A stretch of DNA of 64,000 bases from Littorina saxatilis. Taxonomy: Eukaryota; Mollusca; Gastropoda; Littorinimorpha; Littorinidae. The stretch spans positions 47,781,858 through 47,845,857 of the forward strand of contig NC_090250.1 in NCBI RefSeq assembly GCF_037325665.1, written 5' to 3'. The position numbers were made by a program, and so were the translations under genes. Of the stretch, positions 38,001-43,765 are shown piece by piece. Every line of letters starts with the position of its first letter. The stretch's first letter is position 1. Below the pieces are notes generated by a model. It saw only the letters and a program-made list of their open reading frames with translations. It was not told the origin of the DNA and ran no database searches.

Positions 38001-41000
38001 TGTATTCAAGACATTGTGTTCACCCTCCCAGTCTGGACTTATTAGTATTATACATACTTGATACGAATAGGCTATTTTGCCCATTGCTATACAGTGCCCC
38101 CCGCCCCTTTGAAGACCTCAACAAAATCTGTGAAAATCAGGTCTGAAAGGTCCTTGTCTACATTTTTATACCGAAATCGCCATTTGACCATTAAAATGCA
38201 GAGTCTATCATCTACAAATATCAACAATACACCCCCTTTCGATCAGGAAAGACGAAGCCAGTGTAGCCGTTTGAAAATTCATTGTAGTATTCCAGCGTAG
38301 TACTCATAGTAGCATATCCTTATTTGGAAAATGCCAAGCGCAAAACTCCTCTCAAATCCCGTGCATTTCGTGCGTTTACAAAAAAGCGTGGACAGCGCTC
38401 CAGTGTCAAACTGTTGCTGCACTTGTTTGGGCGTGGCTATAAGCATAGTGACATGAATTTGATTGGTCAGTATTTTTAGGCAAAGCACATGTTCTCAGCA
38501 AACAGAAAACAAAATATTGGAAGCGTGAGTCACGCTACCCCAAAATAAAATCTTTTTTTACATATATTTTTTTTTCTATAACTTTTTTCCCCATGGTTCA
38601 TTCATCATCTGACATAACTTTTTAGCAAAATCTAATATGATTATTGAAAAAAAGCAAACATGTAGACGACCACCTTTAAAGAGGGGGATCTTAAGATGGT
38701 GGCCGAGTGGTAACGCACTTGCGCTCGGAAGTGAGAGGTTGCGAGTTCGACCCTGGGTCAGGGCGTTAGCAATTTTCTCCCCCCTTTCCTAACCTAGGTG
38801 GTGGGTTCAAGTGCTAGTCTTTCGGATGAGACGAAAAACCGAGGTCCCTTCGTGTACACTACATTGGGGTGTGCACGTTAAAGATCCCACGATTGACAAA
38901 AGGGTCTTTCCTGGCAAAATTGTATAGGCATAGATAACAATGTCCACCAAAATACCCGTGTGACTTGGAATAATAGGCCGTGAAAAGTAGGATATGCGCC
39001 GAAATGGCTGCGATCTGCTGGCCGATGTGAATGCGTGATGTATTGTGTAAAAAAATTCCATCTCACACGGCATAAATAAATCCCTGCGCCTTGAATATGT
39101 GCGCGATATAAATTGCATAAAATACACACAAAAAAATAAAAATAAATAAATCCCTGCGCTTAGAACTGTACCCACGGAATACGCGCGATATAAGCCTCAT
39201 ATTGATATATTGATATTGATATTGAGGACCAAGTCCACGAAAATAAATTCTTTGAAAATTTCTCACGCTCGACAGAAAACAGCCAGGATGTTCCCGTTCG
39301 GTGAGCGTTCAAATGGAAGTATGCTTGTACTGTATGTAGACGCTCGGGGAGCTCTGTGATGGTTTACGGGAGGCTTACTGTGCCTTTAAGAAGAGGTGTT
39401 TTAAGAATTAAGGGGGTGAATTAACAGATGTTATCAACAGAAAATCTGTATAACAAAAAATCAAGGTCTTAAATTGGGGGGTCTTAAAAGGGCGCTTCTG
39501 CTGTATCTGTATCTGTATATATGTGTATGACTGTACAGGATGAGGACCGTGTGGTTGCACTACACCTCTCTCACAGCAGCAGCTACGCGCCGGGTGTGGT
39601 GCAGTCGGTGGATGAGATGCTGCAGACGGTGACCGTTCAGTTCTACGACGGTCAGACCGGCAGCGTGGCTAGGGCGGAGGTGTACCGGTTGCCACGCGAC
39701 AAGTACAACCATGATGTGCTGCACATACAGCTGCGACAGCGTGGCATGCTGGGACTGTCTGTGGTGGCCAGGGATGACACTACGGGCCAGTACTTCCCTG
39801 GTAAGTCTTGCTATTTTTGCCCTGCTTGGTGTCTGCCTGCCTCAACAGTCAGCGGCAGCCAGTAATATTAACACAGCTCTTCCACTGCTTGGCTTTGATT
39901 TGCCATTGTTATCTCAGCAGCAGCAGCTAGGGAAAGTAAAGCTTACTCAGCCATGAAAGAGTGTCCCTGTCAGCTTCATCAAAGTTTTGAGAAGGTGCTG
40001 CATTTTTTTCCAGCTGAACTGCTAACTGACAATTACCTGCAACCAAGGAACTCTTTATTGCCATCCAGTTTGGTGTGTGTTGCATGTAATCAGTGGTAAT
40101 GTTACACATATTCCAGACCATACAGTGGAATGTTACAGGGCTAGGAGACCATACAGTGGAATGTTTCAAGCATCGTATGATATACAGTGGTGATGTTACA
40201 CGGCTTACAGACCATACAGTGGTAATGTTACAAGCATCGTATGATATACAGTGGTGATGTTACACGGCTTACAGACCATACAGTGGTAATGTTACAAGCA
40301 TCGTATGATATACAGTGGTGATGTTACAGGGCTAACAGACCATACAGTGGTAATGTTACAAGCATCGTATGATATACAGTGGTGATGTTACACGGCTTAC
40401 AGACCATACAGTGGTAATGTTACAAGCATCGTATGATATACAGTGGTGATGTTACACGGCTTACAGACCATACAGTGGAATGTTACGTGGATCGTATGAT
40501 ATACAGTGGTAATGTTACACGGCTTACAGACCATACAGTGGTAATGTTACAAGCATCGTATGATATACAGTGGTAATGTTACATGAATTACAGACCATAC
40601 AGTGGTAATGTTACACGGGTTACAGACATACTGTAAAAAGGTAACATGTGTTTCAGGTAAAGTGTTGGAGGTGGAGGAGGGAGGTCAGCAGTACGTGTTA
40701 CGATGGAGCGAGGGGTCGCAGAGCAAGCAGCTGCCAGTCCACATCTTCAGCGCGATGACTCGACGCCAGCGACTGCTGATCGGCGATCGCGTCCTTGCCA
40801 TGGCCGACCCAGATAAAGTCGCCTTCCTGCCTGGACAGATCATTGGTGCCCAGGACGGGGCTCTGGTTGTGCGCTTCTGTGACGGACAAGTGTGAGTTAT
40901 CTCTTCCTCCGTCTCTGTCACAATTTGGTGCTGTGTATGTGTGTTCTGTGGTGTATTAATGAGTTATTTCTTCCTATGTCTCTGTCACACTTTGGTGCTG

Positions 41001-43088
41001 TGTATGTGTGTTCTGTGGTGTATCAATGAGTTATTTCTTTCTATGTCTCTGTCACACTTTGTTGCTGTGTATGTGTGTTCTGTGGTGTATCAATGAGTTA
41101 TTTCTTTCTATGTCTCTGTCACACTTTGTTGCTGTGTATGTGTGTTCTGTGGTGTATCAATGAGTTATTTCTTTCTATGTCTCTGTCACACTTTGTTGCT
41201 GTGTATGTGTGTTCTGTGGTGTATCAATGAGTTATTTCTTTCTATGTCTCTGTCACACTTTGGTGCTGTGTATGTGTGTTCTGTGGCGTACAAGTGTGAG
41301 TTATCTCTTTCTATGTCTCTGTCACACTTTGGTGCTGTGTATGTGTGTTCTGTGGTGTATTAATGAGTTATTTCTTCCTATGTCTCTGTTACACTTTGGT
41401 GCTGTGTATGTGTGTTCTGTGGTGTATTAATGAGTTATTTCTTCCTATGTCTCTGTTACACTTTGGTGCTGTGTATGTGTGTTCTGTGGTGTATTAATGA
41501 GTTATCTCTTTCTATGTCTCTGTCACACTTTGGTGCTGTGTATGTGTGTTCTGTGGCGTACAAGTGTGAGTTATCTCTTTCTATGTCTCTGTCACACTTT
41601 GGTGCTGTGTATGTGTGTTCTGTGGTGTATTAATGAGTTATCTCTTTCTATGTCTCTGTCACACTTTGGTGCTGTGTATGTGTGTTCTGTGGTGTATTAA
41701 TGAGTTATCTCTTTCTATGTCTCTGTTACACTTTGGTGCTGTGTATGTGTGTTCTGTGGTGTATTAATGAGTTATCTCTTCCTATGTCTCTGTTACACTT
41801 TGGTGCTGTGTATGTGTGTTCTGTGGTGTATTAATGAGTTATTTCTTCCTATGTCTCTGTCACACTTTGGTGCTGTGTATGTGTGTTCTGTGGTGTATTA
41901 ATGAGTTATCTCTTTCTATGTCTCTGTCACACTTTGGTGCTGTGTATGTGTGTTCTGTGGTGTATTAATGAGTTATCTCTTTCTATGTCTCTGTCACACT
42001 TTGGTGCTGTGTATGTGTGTTCTGTGGTGTATTAATGAGTTATTTCTTCCTATGTCTCTGTTACACTTTGTTGCTGTGTATGTGTGTTCTGTGGTGTATT
42101 AATGAGTTATTTCTTCCTATGTCTCTGTCACAATTTGGTGCTGTGTATGTGTGTTCTGTGGTGTATTAATGAGTTATTTCTTCCTATGTCTCTGTCACAC
42201 TTTGGTGCTGTGTATGTGTGTTCTGTGGTGTATTAATGAGTTATTTCTTCCTATGTCTCTGTCACACTTTGGTGCTGTGTATGTGTGTTCTGTGGTGTAT
42301 TAATGAGTTATTTCTTCCTATGTCTCTGTTACACTTTGTTGCTGTGTATGTGTGTTCTGTGGCGTACAAGTGTGTTATCTCTTTCTATGTCTCTGTCACA
42401 CTTTGGTGCTGTGTATGTGTGTTCTGTGGCGTACAAGTGTGTTATCTCTTTCTATGTCTCTGTCACACTTTGGTGCTGTGTATGTGTGTTCTGTGGCGTA
42501 CAAGTGAGTTATCTCTTTCTATGTCTCTGTCACACTTTGGTGCTGTGTATGTGTGTTCTGTGTCGTACAAGTGTGAGTTATCTCTTCCATTGTCTTCTTA
42601 GCACTTTGGTATCATGCGTGTGTGTGTGTGCGTGTTCTGTGACAGACAACTGTGAGTTTTCTCTTCCTACCTATCCTTTATCTGTTTAGCGCTTTAGTCT
42701 CATGTGTGTGTGTGGGTGTGCTTGCATGAATGGTGTGTGTGTGTGCTTGCATGCATGTTGTGTGTGTGTGTGTGCTTGCATGCGTGTGTGTGTTCTGTGA
42801 CAGACAAGTGTGAGTTTTCTCTTCCTACCTATCCTTTTTTTAGCACTTCGGTCACATGTGTGTGTGTGCATGTGTGTGTGTGCATGCGTGTGTGTGTGTG
42901 TGCATTTTGCAGTCATTCCGTGTTTTTCTGTGAGGAGACAACAGACAAGGAGATGAGAATTGTTGTGTTTTTGTTCCAGACGTGATGACGTGAACCCCTT
43001 GTTCTGCTACTGGGTCAGCCAGGGATACTTCGAGGAGGCGTCCTACTTCTGGAAAATCTGTCAGCCCGACTTTGGGAGGAAGCTATGA
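852..43088 (+). CDS. VWA3B: VWA3B-like gene, 3' part (about 18 coding exons, 5' end outside window)
   Basis: I joined exons by splice consensus and phase: 852-960, 1821-1871, 2595-2606, 2980-3226, 20118-20384, 21080-21518, 22885-23006, 23381-23521, 24816-24913, 27285-27353, 27709-27869, 28364-28809, 30799-30889, 35141-35260, 37757-37878, 39539-39800, 40657-40891 and 42980-43088 (TGA). All phases fit, giving about 1,030 residues. In order the product shows a Lys/Glu-rich helical region, a coiled coil, a Pro/Ser linker, DUF4537 module 1, an Arg-Ser-rich stretch with a short coiled coil, then DUF4537 modules 2 and 3. Each module opens with a motif of the type VxARxDxDGxYYPGxV. Family assignment rests on remembered architecture: VWA3B proteins carry VWA domains followed by a DUF4537 region. 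No VWA domain is visible because the 5' half is outside the window. The molecular function is unknown; Tudor-like folds usually bind peptides. Least certain are the 12-bp exon at 2595 and the acceptor at 20118. C11orf16-type DUF4537 proteins are the alternative family. Confidence 0.72.
1203..1592 (+). mobile_element. SINE-A, full copy with tRNA-like head
   Basis: The head GATGTAGCTCAGTCGGTAGC carries an A box and is followed by a B-box-like GTGAGTTCGTTCC. The central body is shared with other copies and the tail is (AAG)n. It lies between two VWA3B-like exons. It is not a functional tRNA gene. Confidence 0.85.
1821..1871 (+). CDS. VWA3B: VWA3B-like 51-bp exon
   Basis: Strong acceptor (ACCTTTGCAG) and donor GTAAGT. 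It reads [16 protein letters not shown], continuing the helix of the previous exon in phase. It lies between two SINE-A copies. Confidence 0.7.
1980..2370 (+). mobile_element. SINE-A subfamily copy with a different tRNA-like head
   Basis: Head GTGGCAGTGGTAAGACGTCG with B box GAGTTCGAATCCC, followed by the same body as the copy at 1203 and a (GAA)n tail. The same body with different heads means head exchange within the family. Confidence 0.85.
2392..2500 (+). mobile_element. Fragment of the pogo-type MITE family
   Basis: It starts TACAGTGAAATCCCC and holds one copy of the TTCATAACGTCTGTAAATTTACC block found in the expanded element at 17943. Confidence 0.6.
2595..2606 (+). CDS. VWA3B: VWA3B-like micro-exon, or alternative terminal exon to 2667
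   Basis: The acceptor TTTTTTAACAG precedes 2595 and the frame opens with DLYEQ. If the weak donor CA|GTACAA at 2606 is used, the 12-bp exon joins the exon at 2980 in phase, giving LYEQYGTEETV. If it is not used, the frame reads on through a Lys-rich tail ending KEAELTSD and a TAA at 2665-2667. That would give a short isoform lacking all DUF4537 modules. The sequence alone does not decide. Confidence 0.45.
2980..3226 (+). CDS. VWA3B: VWA3B-like exon: coiled-coil and Ala/Ser/Asp repeat region
   Basis: Acceptor TGTGTACAG; donor CAG|GTCAGT at 3226. It encodes [19 protein letters not shown], then a Glu-rich helix ([20 protein letters not shown]) and an Ala-Ser-Asp stretch. It ends in phase 0 ahead of a 16.9-kb intron. 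Confidence 0.75.
4999..5372 (+). mobile_element. SINE-B (full copy 1)
   Basis: About 370 bp, opening near CCGCGGGTTAGGGGGAAGAA and ending with GACGTTAAACACC and an A-rich AAAG tail. The same sequence occurs at 6361-6453 plus 9194-9472, and at 59753-59824 plus 60922-61190. It contains CCTTGTTAAGTG, whose TTAA is an insertion target in the other two copies. Confidence 0.8.
6361..6453 (+). mobile_element. SINE-B copy 2, left part (split by piggyBac)
   Basis: Nearly identical to the first 90 bp of the copy at 4999. It ends at the TTAA target and its right part is 9194-9472. Confidence 0.85.
6454..9193 (+). mobile_element. piggyBac DNA transposon, 2,740 bp, inserted in a SINE
   Basis: It is flanked by TTAA on both sides (6450-6453, 9194-9197), with perfect 13-bp TIRs CCCATTAATGCCT. 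Subterminal near-palindromes of the type CGTCCTCGTATGAGGACG occur at 6469-6486, 6818-6835 and 9045-9062, the last two in opposite orientation. The host SINE is split exactly at TTAA and resumes at 9194. A 177-bp direct duplication (about 8640-8816 and 8817-8993) follows the transposase gene. Confidence 0.95.
6905..8537 (+). pseudogene. piggyBac transposase (DDE_Tnp_1_7), with one stop and one frame break
   Basis: The open segments are 6905-7210 (acidic N-terminus), 7194-7496 and 7497-8537. The last two share a frame, separated by a single TGA (7494-7496); the first is in another frame, so either a frameshift or a small intron lies near 7195. The catalytic Asp triad is visible: [22 protein letters not shown] and [11 protein letters not shown]. 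The C-terminus has a Cys/His-rich zinc domain ([15 protein letters not shown] then H and C). It resembles the PGBD4 group. It looks recently active but is now probably inactive. Confidence 0.9.
9194..9472 (+). mobile_element. SINE-B copy 2, right part
   Basis: It resumes at TTAAGTGTTTCTTG and runs to the AAATACAGAAAGAAAG tail, completing the copy begun at 6361. Confidence 0.85.
10043..10520. mobile_element. MITE with ACACCCCCG ends and internal 170-bp duplication
   Basis: ACACCCCCGG at the left and CGGGGGTGT at the right. A segment starting GTGTATAGGATTCGGTCG is duplicated in tandem. A stem of GGTCAAAGGGAAATAACC lies near 10433-10450 and its inverse near 10492-10509. Confidence 0.7.
10770..10917. 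repeat. (CA)n microsatellite
   Basis: Mostly ACACAC with single-base interruptions. Confidence 0.95.
10970..11055 (+). mobile_element. tRNA-like SINE head fragment
   Basis: GTTAGCTCAGTGGTAGCTAG with B box GGATTCGAATCC, then GGCGGTAATCCTGCT repeated three times. There is no proper acceptor stem, so it is not called as a tRNA. Confidence 0.5.
11163..11900 (+). mobile_element. SINE-E (tRNA head CCATAGCGCAGTGGTTAGCG) and long body
   Basis: The head includes B box GGGTTCGAATCCC, and a body of about 700 bp ends in (GAA)n near 11900. The unit may be two elements joined. Confidence 0.6.
12481..12965. mobile_element. MITE with about 50-bp TIRs (ATACCCCCATTCCACACAAC)
   Basis: The left end and right end are inverted copies over about 50 bp, with few mismatches. 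A diverged inner copy of the left end lies near 12780. Confidence 0.8.
13896..14062. repeat. (CA)n microsatellite with CTCTCTGATCACAGAACC duplicated
   Basis: Long ACACAC tract. A CTCTCTGATCACAGAACC block occurs twice at its right side. Confidence 0.95.
14911..15466 (+). mobile_element. MITE-G-related element (GTGACTC ends)
   Basis: Opens GAGTCACTTGAGAAAAAGTG, then a CCGGCCGGCC run and AACGTTGGACTTTTCTCGG, repeated near its end. It closes near GTGACTCGATCGAGCG. The layout and AAGGTCA motifs are shared with MITE-G, but the sequence has diverged. Confidence 0.65.
15480..15765 (-). mobile_element. SINE-F, reverse, tRNA-like head at 15697-15763
   Basis: On the minus strand the head reads GGCCCGGTAGCTCAGTTGGT through GGTTCGAATCCGGGCC, with a paired acceptor stem but a poor anticodon stem. 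The body covers 15480-15690. Confidence 0.7.
16085..16934. mobile_element. MITE-H (TTTAGTCAAG family), copy 1
   Basis: ACATTTAGTCAAGC at the left and AACATTTAGTCAAAACTT at the right. The right 320 bp reappear inverted at 63680-64000, and diverged at 56486-56745. It includes a (CA)n tract. Confidence 0.75.
17943..19214. mobile_element. pogo/Tigger-type MITE with expanded internal satellite
   Basis: Flanked by TA, with TIRs of type CAGTGRAWCCMCCCTTTT at both ends. The interior is a tandem array (about 10 units, 94-112 bp) built from GAGTCACCCTC, TTCATAACCTCTGTAAATG and AAGACTCCCTC blocks. A single-copy relative without expansion starts near 2392 and another fragment lies at 53768-54193. Confidence 0.8.
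17990..19190. repeat. 111-bp-class satellite inside pogo MITE
   Basis: About ten units, varying by one or two copies of a 17-bp TTTTTGAGTCACCCTCA block. Inter-unit divergence is very low (mainly TGTTCTG versus TGTTCTT), so amplification was recent. Confidence 0.9.
20118..20384 (+). CDS. VWA3B: VWA3B-like exon: basic helical region
   Basis: It encodes [20 protein letters not shown], then a charged helix and a Trp/His/Tyr-rich segment ([20 protein letters not shown]), ending at donor GTGAGT in phase 0. The acceptor is uncertain. AG before 20118 or before 20094 keeps phase 0 with the previous exon, but both have poor pyrimidine tracts. The ATG at 20148 could also be the start of a shorter transcript, or a small exon may be missing from the long intron. 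Confidence 0.65.
20768..20935. repeat. (CA)n microsatellite with GCATGCATGCAT block
   Basis: Two ACACAC tracts separated by an ATGCATGCATGC run. Confidence 0.95.
21080..21518 (+). CDS. VWA3B: VWA3B-like exon: Pro/Ser/Thr linker and start of DUF4537 module 1
   Basis: Acceptor CTTCCCCAG, donor G|GTGAGT, 439 bp. About 100 residues are Pro/Ser/Thr-rich with many TP and SP pairs (candidate proline-directed phosphosites). A Lys/Arg-rich stretch follows, then the module-1 opening [15 protein letters not shown], split by the intron after its final Gly codon base. Confidence 0.8.
22004..22820 (+). mobile_element. MITE-G copy 1 (TGACTCACATGCGAAG ends, TCAAGGTCA-rich)
   Basis: Opens TGACTCACATGCGAAGCAAA and ends CATGTGAGTCGTATGGGC, with a GTCC-GTCC run near the left end. 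It holds several TCAAGGTCA or inverted TGACCTTGA sites. Copies at 34197-34952 and 57384-58177 are over 90% alike by eye. Confidence 0.85.
22885..23006 (+). CDS. VWA3B: VWA3B-like exon: DUF4537 module 1, second part
   Basis: It reads [20 protein letters not shown] and ends [12 protein letters not shown]. The beta-strand pattern and the V-F-D-G motif match the Tudor-like fold. It is flanked by a MITE (22004-22820) upstream and a (CA)n tract starting at the donor. Confidence 0.8.
23009..23070. repeat. (CA)n tract starting three bases into the intron
   Basis: It directly follows the donor GTAACA of exon 22885-23006. Confidence 0.95.
23381..23521 (+). CDS. VWA3B: VWA3B-like exon: DUF4537 module 1, third part
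   Basis: It reads [20 protein letters not shown] and ends VMLYNGQK at donor GTATGT. The final 25 or so coding bases plus the donor are the seed of the 60-bp tandem array that follows. Confidence 0.8.
23497..23975 (+). repeat. 60-bp minisatellite made of exon end and splice donor
   Basis: About seven units. Each carries TCATGCTCTACGGCAGACAG and AAAGTATGTACTGG, copied from the end of exon 23381-23521 (TCATGCTCTACAACGGACAG, AAA|GTATGT). The 60-bp unit is a multiple of three and open in the exon frame. Confidence 0.92.
24425..24812 (+). repeat. GAT/GAC-rich minisatellite before exon 24816
   Basis: Imperfect units of about 33-36 bp (GATGAGGACGATGATGATGG) directly upstream of the acceptor. In the exon frame it codes an acidic Asp/Gly/Asn/Glu run with no stop through to the exon. 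Confidence 0.9.
24816..24913 (+). CDS. VWA3B: VWA3B-like exon: end of DUF4537 module 1
   Basis: Acceptor TGTTGTGCAG, donor GTAAGT. It encodes [20 protein letters not shown] and ends in GEDRKK. It lies directly after a (GAT/GAC)n tract that is open in the same frame. Confidence 0.78.
25240..26166 (+). mobile_element. Non-autonomous hAT-like transposon (TIR CAGACCTGTTTACC)
   Basis: Perfect 14-bp TIRs at both ends, flanked by TGTTTG-like duplications. The interior codes for fragments of a zinc-finger N-terminus ([19 protein letters not shown], then a TGA in place of the next codon, then [11 protein letters not shown]), running to about 25935 in broken frames. The catalytic region is absent. Confidence 0.75.
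26203..26508 (+). mobile_element. SINE-C copy 1 (tRNA head, GGGCGTTAAAC(AAAC)n tail)
   Basis: Head GGTTGGCCTAGTGGTAAGGC and B box GGTTCGAACCCCG. Target duplication ACCAAATGT on both sides. Nearly identical to 53816-54125. Confidence 0.88.
26868..27283 (+). repeat. 31-bp minisatellite carrying acceptor-like ends
   Basis: About 13 units of GGGTACAGAGTGATGTACTG plus TTGTTGTGTCA. The last, diverged unit ends TTGTTGTTTCAG|AGTGG, the real acceptor of exon 27285. Each unit therefore holds a TTGTTGTGTCAG|GG acceptor look-alike. Confidence 0.92.
27285..27353 (+). CDS. VWA3B: VWA3B-like 69-bp basic exon
   Basis: Acceptor TTGTTGTTTCAG, donor GTAAGA. It reads [20 protein letters not shown] followed by RRR, the basic lead into the Arg-Ser region. 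The acceptor is the last, diverged copy of a 31-bp minisatellite unit. Confidence 0.72.
27357..27503. mobile_element. Small foldback element next to VWA3B-like donor (copy 1)
   Basis: It starts three bases into the intron after the 27353 exon end. GATGTGCATGAGAAAGTTACC at the left pairs with GGCAACTTTCTTGTGCA at the right. A relative lies at 53350-53486. Confidence 0.65.
27709..27869 (+). CDS. VWA3B: VWA3B-like exon: first Arg-Ser block
   Basis: The acceptor follows a long pyrimidine run (TTTTCAAG). It reads [20 protein letters not shown] and continues Ser/Pro-rich. Two donors are possible in the same phase: after 27782 (G|GTATAG) or after 27869 (G|GTACGA). The shorter form drops 29 residues and keeps frame with the next exon. 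Confidence 0.68.
28364..28809 (+). CDS. VWA3B: VWA3B-like exon: long Arg-Ser domain and coiled coil
   Basis: Acceptor CTGTTTCAG, donor GTGAGT, 446 bp. Runs of RS dipeptides ([36 protein letters not shown]) fill most of the exon. It closes with a heptad-like helix ([20 protein letters not shown]). RS runs are typical of SR-type splicing and nuclear-speckle proteins and SRPK targets. The RS codons are almost all AGG/AGA/CGC-TCA/TCC/TCT, giving an AGGTCA-like DNA repeat. Confidence 0.78.
28837..29333 (-). mobile_element. SINE-A copies (two nested or tandem), reverse
   Basis: A 3' half at 28837-28955 is followed by a fuller copy at 29021-29333, whose head (GGATTCGAACTCACGACC on the plus strand) is that of the 1980 subfamily. 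Confidence 0.8.
29403..30623 (+). mobile_element. Tigger/pogo DNA transposon, internally deleted
   Basis: TA flanks and 12-bp TIRs CAGTAAAACCTG at both ends. The opening (AACCTGAGTCTAGCGGACC) is the typical Tigger terminal pattern. Only the N-terminal part of the transposase remains. Confidence 0.85.
29806..30124 (+). pseudogene. Tigger transposase N-terminal fragment (CENP-B type HTH)
   Basis: The frame from the ATG at 29806 reads [40 protein letters not shown] and on to about 30090. This is the psq/CENP-B N-terminal helix-turn-helix. The CENP-B Tc5-type DNA-binding domain and the DDE catalytic domain are missing, so the element is non-autonomous. Confidence 0.8.
30799..30889 (+). CDS. VWA3B: VWA3B-like 91-bp exon: basic to acidic helix
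   Basis: Acceptor GTGTTTCAG, donor G|GTGAGG. It reads [20 protein letters not shown] and then an acidic Gln/Glu stretch. The 3-kb 28/29-bp minisatellite starts 60 bp downstream. Confidence 0.75.
30946..34012. repeat. 28/29-bp minisatellite, about 108 units, 3.07 kb
   Basis: Unit TCCCGTCCCTTGTGGTGCAC plus GTCTGCTG, with 28- and 29-bp forms mixed and a few point variants (GTGATGCAC, CTACTG, GAGGTGCAC). It fills the intron after exon 30799-30889. The unit has few stop codons on either strand, so it yields long spurious open frames in all frames. Confidence 0.97.
34197..34952 (+). mobile_element. MITE-G copy 2
   Basis: Same ends and body as 22004-22820, but lacking about 40 bp before the right end. 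It follows the 28/29-bp minisatellite. Confidence 0.85.
35141..35260 (+). CDS. VWA3B: VWA3B-like exon: start of DUF4537 module 2
   Basis: Acceptor CAATTTTGCAG, donor G|GTACGT. It encodes an acidic run, then [20 protein letters not shown] and [10 protein letters not shown], the module-opening motif with Trp in place of the usual aliphatic residue. Confidence 0.8.
35372..35508 (+). mobile_element. SINE-A, 3' half
   Basis: Runs from CATTCCTCCGAAAACGGCGT through ACGGTCATACACGTAAAATT to (GAA)n. Confidence 0.8.
35626..37745. repeat. 57-bp minisatellite, about 37 units
   Basis: Each unit joins two related halves (ATATGTACTGTTTGATATTA and AAATGTACTGTTGATTTATA), so the array is a dimer of an older 28-bp repeat. 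It runs up to the pyrimidine tract of exon 37757 and its last unit merges into the acceptor. Confidence 0.96.
37757..37878 (+). CDS. VWA3B: VWA3B-like exon: DUF4537 module 2, second part
   Basis: Acceptor GTCCCTGCAG, donor T|GTAAGG. It reads [20 protein letters not shown] and ends [11 protein letters not shown]. It follows directly after the 57-bp minisatellite. Confidence 0.8.
38694..39215 (+). mobile_element. SINE-D (tRNA head GGTGGCCGAGTGGTAACGCA)
   Basis: B box GCGAGTTCGACCC. The body includes GGGGTGTGCACGTTAAAGAT, and the tail is AACTGTACCCACGGAATACG then (GATATT)n. A tail-only copy lies at 43565-43632. Confidence 0.75.
39228..39385. mobile_element. Half-copy of the AGGCACAGTAAGCCTCC TTAA MITE
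   Basis: Reverse complement of the left 160 bp or so of the full copies, ending GGCTTACTGTGCC then TTAA. Confidence 0.75.
39539..39800 (+). CDS. VWA3B: VWA3B-like exon: end of DUF4537 module 2 and start of module 3
   Basis: Acceptor ACTGTACAG, donor G|GTAAGT. It reads [20 protein letters not shown], then [19 protein letters not shown], then the third module opening [16 protein letters not shown]. The introns after the -YYPG/-YYRG/-YFPG motif sit at the same codon position and phase in all three modules, which supports module duplication. Confidence 0.82.
40118..40640. repeat. About 61-bp minisatellite before exon 40657
   Basis: Units alternate CCATACAGTGGTAATGTTAC and AAGCATCGTATGATATACAG, about eight copies. 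It occupies the intron just upstream of the acceptor. Confidence 0.92.
40657..40891 (+). CDS. VWA3B: VWA3B-like exon: DUF4537 module 3
   Basis: Acceptor TGTGTTTCAG, donor GT|GTGAGT. It reads [20 protein letters not shown] and later [20 protein letters not shown], ending VVRFCDGQ. The exon end and donor are the seed of the 67-bp array downstream. Confidence 0.82.
40895..42600. repeat. 67-bp minisatellite after exon 40657, about 25 units
   Basis: Unit GAGTTATTTCTTCCTATGTC to TGTGTATGTGTGTTCTGTGG. Several units keep TTCTGTGGCGTACAAGTGTG then AGTTATCTC, a copy of the exon end and donor (TTCTGTGACGGACAAGT|GTGAGTTATC). Confidence 0.95.
42625..42900. repeat. Diverged copies of the 67-bp unit and (TG)n tracts
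   Basis: Two longer copies keep TTCTGTGACAGACAAGTGTG (near 42795) or its variant (near 42637), closer to the exon sequence than the array units, with TG-rich spacers. Confidence 0.8.
42980..43088 (+). CDS. VWA3B: VWA3B-like terminal exon with stop
   Basis: Acceptor TTTGTTCCAG. It reads [20 protein letters not shown] and ends CQPDFGRKL before TGA at 43086-43088. A possible poly(A) signal AATAAA lies at 43141, although the real 3' end is not determined. Confidence 0.8.
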
Positions 43089-43277
43089 GATGGACCATTT
43101 GACACCTCAGGCATCACAAACACAATTACACAGGCTACGAAATAAAAAACAAACAGCTGAAAGATGACAGGTGGTAAACATCCGAAAAGAGGCTGTAAGT
43201 GGGACAGTTACAACTACTAGCTTTATGAGAGGCAAGCTTGAATACAACATGCCTCACACATATTTAGTTGAGATCGA

Positions 43278-43765
43278 GGCTGAGGTGTACGAAGCAAAAC
43301 TGGGTGTCACCCAACTGGGCGGGAACAAGCCGCGGGGTCTGCTTGGTTGAAATCACAACAAATACATTTTGGCTTTTGCCATGAGTTTATGACAAAGCAG
43401 GAACAACCACTGCGATGGACCGTTTGAGAAAGGCTTAAGCAAACGCATAATTGTTAAACAGTTGTTTGTTGTATGTTTATCAGGGTTTGCTAGTGTGTGA
43501 TAGGGTTCGTGTCCGTCTGTAGATGTTAGTTTCTTTGTTAGTCCTGTGTTGACAACTCTTCGACAAGCGCTTAGAACTGTACCCACGGAATACGCGCTAT
43601 ATAAGCTTCATATTGATTGATTGATTGATAATTCTCAAACGGCACGACGTTATTCAGTTTGCTTTCACTCTTGCGTCCGACATTTTAAATTCAACCAATC
43701 CGACCCTGTGGCTGCATAACACCTAGTTGGGTGGTACCCAGTTTTGCTTTGTGAACCTGCGCCCT
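43278..43765. mobile_element. Degraded foldback/MITE with GAAGCAAAACTGGGT arms
   Basis: GAAGCAAAACTGGGTGTCAC near 43290 is inverted as GGTACCCAGTTTTGCTTTG near 43735. The arms extend about 70 bp with many mismatches. A SINE-D tail lies between them. Confidence 0.55.
43565..43632 (+). mobile_element. SINE-D tail fragment
   Basis: AAGCGCTTAGAACTGTACCC and a (GATT)n end, matching 39150-39215. Confidence 0.7.

Larger units (their letters stand above)
38088..39508. mobile_element. Probable pogo-type MITE carrying nested SINE-D and a MITE fragment
   Basis: The left end TACAGTGCCCCCCGCCCCTT and the right end GGGGGGTCTTAAAAGGGCGC then TGTA resemble the pogo-type TIR family. SINE-D (38694-39215) and the half MITE (39228-39385) sit inside. 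The match between ends is imperfect. Confidence 0.45.

Noticed and set aside
41142-42689. Several 70-130 codon frames rich in Cys/Leu/Val
   Set aside because: Read from the 67-bp array. Frames shift with each unit.
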